DNA of 64,000 bases from Lutraria lutraria (lineage: Eukaryota > Mollusca > Bivalvia > Venerida > Mactridae): NCBI GenBank assembly GCA_964023205.1, contig OZ026847.1:14453182-14517181 (forward strand). The letters run 5' to 3'. This document shows, one piece after another, positions 57,201-64,000 of this stretch. A program made the translations under genes and the position numbers. Below the pieces are notes generated by a model that saw nothing but the letters and a program-made list of their open reading frames with translations, ran no database searches and was not told the origin of the DNA. The stretch's first letter is position 1. Every line of letters begins with the position of its first letter.

Positions 57201-60200
57201 GACGAAGAAGACGAGTCGAGTAGACATGTCTCGGACGCTGTACCGTGACTGAGTCGAGGCACTCTACTGTCCGCCTCCAGGTATGTGTTGTTTATTTTAT
57301 GCATTTTGTGCATTATTTCCTGAGTAGCTTCAGTGATGTTTTTGCTATATGTTACCTCTACCTACAAATGGAGTCCAGTTCTCTGCGAAGTCTAATGGTT
57401 GTGAATAGTTTTCATGTTTTCTTGAATTTCAGTGCTACTTAAATTGTAGTGATTCTTTTGTAATTCTATCTGTGATGATACATATTTGCAACACAATGAG
57501 ATGCCTTTACCAGATATACATTGAACGCTTTCAATTTCAGGACGAAGAAGACGAGTCGAGTAGACATGTCTCGGACGCTGTACCGTGACTGAGTCGAGGC
57601 ACTCTACTGTCCGCCTCCAGGTATGTGTTGTTTATTTTATGCATTTTGTGCATTATTTCCTGAGTAGCTTCAGTGATGTTTTTGCTATATGCCGCCTACA
57701 AATGGAGTCCAGTTCTCTGCGAAGTCTAATGGTCGTGAATAGTTTTCATGTTTTCTTGAATTTCAGTGCTACTTAAATTGTAGTGATTCTTTTGTAATTC
57801 TATCTGTGATGATACATATTTGCAACACAATGAGATGCCTTTACCAGATATACATTGAACGCTTTCAATTTCAGGACGAAGAAGACGAGTCGAGTAGACA
57901 TGTCTCGGACGCTGTACCGTGACTGAGTCGAGGCACTCTACTGTCCGCCTCCAGGTATGTGTTGTTTATTTTATGCATTTTGCGCATTATTTTCTGAGCA
58001 GCTTCAGTGATGTTTTTGCTATATGCCACCTACAAATGGAGTCCAGTTCTCTGCGAAGTCTAATGGTTGTGATAGTTTTCATGTTTTCTTGAATTTCAGT
58101 GCTACTTAAATTGTAGTGATTCTTTTGTAATTCTATCTGTGATGATACATATTTGCAACACAATGAGATGCCTTTACCAGATATACATTGAACGCTTTCA
58201 ATTTCAGGACGAAGAAGACGAGTCGAGTAGACATGTCTCGGACGCTGTACCGTGACTGAGTCGAGGCACTCTACTGTCCGCCTCCAGGTATGTGTTGTTT
58301 ATTTTATGCATTTTGTGCATTATTTTCTGAGCAGATTCAGTGATGTTTTTGCTATATGTTACCTCTACCTACAAATGGAGTCCAGTTCTCTTCGAAGTCT
58401 AGTGGTCGTGAATAGTTTACATGTTTTCTTGAATTTCATTGCTACTTAAATTCTGGTGATTCTTTTGTAATTCTATCTGTGATGATACATACATGTATTT
58501 GCAACACAATGAGATGCCTTTACCAGATATACATTGAACGCTTTCAATTTCAGGACGAAGAAGACGAGTCGAGTAGACATGTCTCGGACGCTGTACCGTG
58601 ACTGAGTCGAGGCACTCTACTGTCCGCCTCCAGGTATGTGTTGTTTATTTTATGCATTTTGCGCATTATTTTCTGAGCAGCTTCAGTGATGTTTTTGCTA
58701 TATGCCACCTACAAATGGAGTCCAGTTCTCTGCGAAGTCTAATGGTTGTGAATAGTTTTCATGTTTTCTTGAATTTCAGTGCTACTTAAATTGTAGTGAT
58801 TCTTTTGTAATTCTATCTGTGATGATACATATTTGCAACACAATGAGATGCCTTTACCAGATATACATTGAACGCTTCCAATTTCAGGACGAAGAAGACG
58901 AGCCGAGTAGACATGTCTCGGACGCTGTACCGTGACTGAGTCGAGGCACTCTACTGTCCGCCTCCAGGTATGTGTTGTTTATTTTATGCATTTTGCGCAT
59001 TATTTTCTGAGCAGCTTCAGTGATGTTTTTGCTATATGCCACCTACAAATGGCGTCCAGTTCTCTGCGAAGTCTAATGGTCGTGAATAGTTTTCATGTTT
59101 TCTTGAATTTCAGTGCTACTTAAATTTTAGTGATTCTTTTGTAATTCTATCTGTGATGATACATACATGTATTTGCAACACAATGAGATGCCTTTACCAG
59201 ATATACATTGAACGCTTTCAATTTCAGGACGAAGAAGACGAGCCGAGTAGACATGTCTCGGACGCTGTACCGTGACTGAGTCGAGGCACTCTACTGTCCG
59301 CCTCCAGGTATGTGTTGTTTATTTTATGCATTTTGCGCATTATTTTCTGAGCAGCTTCAGTGATGTTTTTGCTATATGCCACCTACAAATGGAGTCCAGT
59401 TCTCTGCGAAGTCTAATGGTTGTGAATAGTTTTCATGTTTTCTTGAATTTCAGTGCTACTTAAATTTTAGTGATTCTTTTGTAATTCTATCTGTGATGAT
59501 ACATATTTGCAACACAATGAGATGCTTTACCAGATATACATTGAACGCTTTCAATTTCAGGACGAAGAAGACGAGTCGAGTAGACATGTCTCGGACGCTG
59601 TACCGTGACTGAGTCGAGGCTCTCTACTGTCCGCCTCCAGGTATGTGTTGTTTATTTTATGCATTTTGCGCATTATTTCCTGAGTAACTTCAGTGATGTT
59701 TTTGCTATATGTTACCTCTACCTACAAATGGAGTCCAGTTCTCTGCGAAGTCTAGTGGTCATGAATAGTTTTCATGTTTTCTTAAATTTCATTGCTACTT
59801 AAATTCTGGTGATTCTTTTGTAATTCTATCTGTGATGATACATATTTGCAACACAATGAGATGCCTTTACCAGATATACATTGAACGCTTTCAATTTCAG
59901 GACGAAGAAGACGAGTCGAGTAGACATGTCTCGGACGCTGTACCGTGACTGAGTCGAGGCACTCTACTGTCCGCCTCCAGGTATGTGTTGTTTATTTTAT
60001 GCATTTTGTGCATTATTTCCTGAGTAGCTTCAGTGATGTTTTTGCTATATGTTACCTCTACCTACAAATGGAGTCCAGTTCTCTGCGAAGTCTAATGGTT
60101 GTGAATAGTTTTCATGTTTTCTTGAATTTCAGTGCTACTTAAATTGTAGTGATTCTTTTGTAATTCTATCTGTGATGATACATATTTGCAACACAATGAG

Positions 60201-63200
60201 ATGCCTTTACCAGATATACATTGAACGCTTTCAATTTCAGGACGAAGAAGACGAGTCGAGTAGACATGTCTCGGACGCTGTACCGTGACTGAGTCGAGGC
60301 ACTCTACTGTCCGCCTCCAGGTATGTGTTGTTTATTTTATGCATTTTGTGCATTATTTCCTGAGTAGCTTCAGTGATGTTTTTGCTATATGCCGCCTACA
60401 AATGGAGTCCAGTTCTCTGCGAAGTCTAATGGTCGTGAATAGTTTTCATGTTTTCTTGAATTTCAGTGCTACTTAAATTGTAGTGATTCTTTTGTAATTC
60501 TATCTGTGATGATACATATTTGCAACACAATGAGATGCCTTTACCAGATATACATTGAACGCTTTCAATTTCAGGACGAAGAAGACGAGTCGAGTAGACA
60601 TGTCTCGGACGCTGTACCGTGACTGAGTCGAGGCACTCTACTGTCCGCCTCCAGGTATGTGTTGTTTATTTTATGCATTTTGCGCATTATTTTCTGAGCA
60701 GCTTCAGTGATGTTTTTGCTATATGCCACCTACAAATGGAGTCCAGTTCTCTGCGAAGTCTAATGGTCGTGAATAGTTTTCATGTTTTCTTGAATTTCAG
60801 TGCTACTTAAATTGTAGTGATTCTTTTGTAATTCTATCTGTGATGATACATATTTGCAACACAATGAGATGCCTTTACCAGATATACATTGAACGCTTTC
60901 AATTTCAGGACGAAGAAGACGAGTCGAGTAGACATGTCTCGGACGCTGTACCGTGACTGAGTCGAGGCACTCTACTGTCCGCCTCCAGGTATGTGTTGTT
61001 TATTTTATGCATTTTGTGCATTATTTTCTGAGCAGATTCAGTGATGTTTTTGCTATATGTTACCTCTACCTACAAATGGAGTCCAGTTCTCTTCGAAGTC
61101 TAGTGGTCGTGAATAGTTTACATGTTTTCTTGAATTTCATTGCTACTTAAATTCTGGTGATTCTTTTGTAATTCTATCTGTGATGATACATACATGTATT
61201 TGCAACACAATGAGATGCCTTTACCAGATATACATTGAACGCTTTCAATTTCAGGACGAAGAAGACGAGTCGAGTAGACATGTCTCGGACGCTGTACCGT
61301 GACTGAGTCGAGGCACTCTACTGTCCGCCTCCAGGTATGTGTTGTTTATTTTATGCATTTTGCGCATTATTTTCTGAGCAGCTTCAGTGATGTTTTTGCT
61401 ATATGCCACCTACAAATGGAGTCCAGTTCTCTGCGAAGTCTAATGGTTGTGAATAGTTTTCATGTTTTCTTGAATTTCAGTGCTACTTAAATTGTAGTGA
61501 TTCTTTTGTAATTCTATCTGTGATGATACATATTTGCAACACAATGAGATGCCTTTACCAGATATACATTGAACGCTTCCAATTTCAGGACGAAGAAGAC
61601 GAGCCGAGTAGACATGTCTCGGACGCTGTACCGTGACTGAGTCGAGGCACTCTACTGTCCGCCTCCAGGTATGTGTTGTTTATTTTATGCATTTTGCGCA
61701 TTATTTTCTGAGCAGCTTCAGTGATGTTTTTGCTATATGCCACCTACAAATGGCGTCCAGTTCTTTGCGAAGTCTAATGGTCGTGAATAGTTTTCATGTT
61801 TTCTTGAATTTCATTGCTACTTAAATTTTAGTGATTCTTTTGTAATTCTATCTGTGATGATACATATTTGCAACACAATGAGATGCTTTACCAGATATAC
61901 ATTGAACGCTTTCAATTTCAGGACGAAGAAGACGAGTCGAGTAGACATGTCTCGGACGCTGTACCGTGACTGAGTCGAGGCACTCTACTGTCCGCCTCCA
62001 GGTATGTGTTGTTTATTTTATGCATTTTGTGCATTATTTCCTGAGTAGCTTCAGTGATGTTTTGCTATATGTTACCTCTACCTACAAATGGAGTCCAGTT
62101 CTCTGCGAAGTCTAGTGGTCGTGAATAGTTTTCATGTTTTCTTGAATTTCATTGCTACGTAAATTCTGGTGATTCTTTTGTAATTCTATCTGTGATGATA
62201 CATACATGTATTTGCAACACAATGAGATGCCTCTACCAGATATACATTGAACGCTTTCAATTTCAGGATGAAGAAGACGAGCCGAGTAGACATGTCTCGG
62301 ACGCTGTACCGTGACTGAGTCGAGGCACTCTACTGTCCGCCTCCAGGTATGTGTTGTTTATTTTATGCATTTTGTGCATTATTTCCTGAGTAGCTTCAGT
62401 GATGTTTTTGCTATATGCCGCCTACAAATGGAGTCCAGTTCTCTGCGAAGTCTAATGGTCGTGAATAGTTTTCATGTTTTCTTGAATTTCAGTGCTACTT
62501 AAATTGTAGTGATTCTTTTGTAATTCTATCTGTGATGATACATATTTGCAACACAATGAGATGCCTTTACCAGATATACATTGAACGCTTTCAATTTCAG
62601 GACGAAGAAGACGAGTCGAGTAGACATGTCTCGGACGCTGTACCGTGACTGAGTCGAGGCACTCTACTGTCCGCCTCCAGGTATGTGTTGTTTATTTTAT
62701 GCATTTTGCGCATTATTTTCTGAGCAGCTTCAGTGATGTTTTTGCTATATGCCACCTACAAATGGAGTCCAGTTCTCTGCGAAGTCTAATGGTTGTGATA
62801 GTTTTCATGTTTTCTTGAATTTCAGTGCTACTTAAATTGTAGTGATTCTTTTGTAATTCTATCTGTGATGATACATATTTGCAACACAATGAGATGCCTT
62901 TACCAGATATACATTGAACGCTTCCAATTTCAGGACGAAGAAACGAGCCGAGTAGACATGTCTCGGACGCTGTACCGTGACTGAGTCGAGGCACTCTACT
63001 GTCCGCCTCCAGGTATGTGTTGTTTATTTTATGCATTTTGCGCATTATTTTCTGAGCAGCTTCAGTGATGTTTTTGCTATATGCCACCTACAAATGGCGT
63101 CCAGTTCTCTGCGAAGTCTAATGGTCGTGAATAGTTTTCATGTTTTCTTGAATTTCAGTGCTACTTAAATTTTAGTGATTCTTTTGTAATTCTATCTGTG

Positions 63201-64000
63201 ATGATACATATTTGCAACACAATGAGATGCTTTACCAGATATACATTGAACGCTTTCAATTTCAGGACGAAGAAGACGAGTCGAGTAGACATGTCTCGGA
63301 CGCTGTACCGTGACTGAGTCGAGGCACTCTACTGTCCGCCTCCAGGTATGTGTTGTTTATTTTATGCATTTTGTGCATTATTTCCTGAGTAGCTTCAGTG
63401 ATGTTTTGCTATATGTTACCTCTACCTACAAATGGAGTCCAGTTCTCTGCGAAGTCTAGTGGTCGTGAATAGTTTTCATGTTTTCTTGAATTTCATTGCT
63501 ACGTAAATTCTGGTGATTCTTTTGTAATTCTATCTGTGATGATACATACATGTATTTGCAACACAATGAGATGCCTTTACCAGATATACATTGAACGCTT
63601 TCAATTTCAGGACGAAGAAGACGAGCCGAGTAGACATGTCTCGGACGCTGTACCGTGACTGAGTCGAGGCACTCTACTGTCCGCCTCCAGGTATGTGTTG
63701 TTTATTTTATGCATTTTGTGCATTATTTCCTGAGTAGCTTCAGTGATGTTTTTGCTATATGCCGCCTACAAATGGAGTCCAGTTCTCTGCGAAGTCTAAT
63801 GGTTGTGAATAGTTTTCATGTTTTCTTGAATTTCAGTGCTACTTAAATTGTAGTGATTTTTTTGTAATTCTATCTGTGATGATACATATTTGCAACACAA
63901 TGAGATGCCTTTACCAGATATACATTGAACGCTTTCAATTTCAGGACGAAGAAGACGAGTCGAGTAGACATGTCTCGGACGCTGTACCGTGACTGAGTCG
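51115..64000 (+). repeat. Array 2: 39 tandem copies of an 80-bp exon-like core, ~338-bp unit
   Basis: The core, from GACGAAGAAGACGAG to GTCCGCCTCCAG, is 80 bp. It is preceded by TTTCAATTTCAG and followed by GTATGTGTTG, so each copy has a textbook acceptor and donor with a 252-266 bp intron-like spacer. The core landmark GTGACTGAG recurs from 51512 to 63989 every 332-346 bp; the first copy, at 51178, has GTGGCTGAG instead. Spacers differ by 6-bp indels (CTCTAC after GTTAC, CATGTA within GATACATACATG). In the plus strand the 80-bp core is closed in all three frames (TGA, TGA, TAG), except in the first copy, where frame 1 is open. The many ~63-aa frames here are repeats of the spacer, not genes. 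The array continues past the window end. Confidence 0.92.

Noticed and set aside
51178..63846. About 35 near-identical 63-65 aa frames starting MTESRHSTVRLQ
   Set aside because: They begin in the array core and run through the intron-like spacer, mostly from a GTG. They are copies of one repeat unit, cross the donor site, and show no protein-like conservation apart from the repeat itself.

Overview
This is eukaryotic genomic DNA, most likely from a lophotrochozoan and probably a bivalve mollusc. It is AT-rich, with short conserved exons split by long introns that have GT/AG borders. It carries tRNA-derived SINEs, palindromic MITE-like elements and a tandem-core Helitron-like repeat of the kind common in bivalves. 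No bacterial-type gene organisation is present.

Layout. (1) 643-3791, plus strand: a complete four-exon CYB5D1 orthologue (cytochrome b5 domain protein, 215 aa). (2) 3792-7334: convergent 3' flanks of CYB5D1 and UBE4B with dispersed repeats. (3) 7335-36374, minus strand: a complete UBE4B orthologue (U-box ubiquitin chain-elongation factor). I could place all 26 coding exons in frame, giving 1138 aa. Its introns hold a selenocysteine tRNA gene on the opposite strand (9782-9868), a Helitron-like element with a ~160-bp tandem core (about 14095-15856), SINEs and palindromes. (4) The 8.8-kb first intron of UBE4B holds a 6.85-kb insertion (28259-35108). It has ~230-bp terminal inverted repeats, a 9-10 bp target-site duplication, an internal array of eleven 212-220 bp repeats, and a two-exon gene for an SGNH-type hydrolase with intact catalytic blocks. 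(5) 36375-48850: mostly non-genic DNA with a decayed non-LTR reverse transcriptase, tRNA-like relics, a SINE and small MITEs. (6) 48853-64000: two consecutive tandem arrays. The first has 16 units of 125-156 bp with acidic exon-like cores. The second has 39 copies of an 80-bp exon-like core at 332-346 bp spacing, each flanked by a good acceptor and donor, and it runs off the window end.

CYB5D1 (cilia) and UBE4B (ubiquitin/p97 pathway) have no obvious shared function; they are convergent neighbours. The parts most worth a second look are the SGNH-carrying TIR element and the exon-like amplified arrays. The array units look spliceable, but their plus-strand cores are closed in all three frames except in the first copy.
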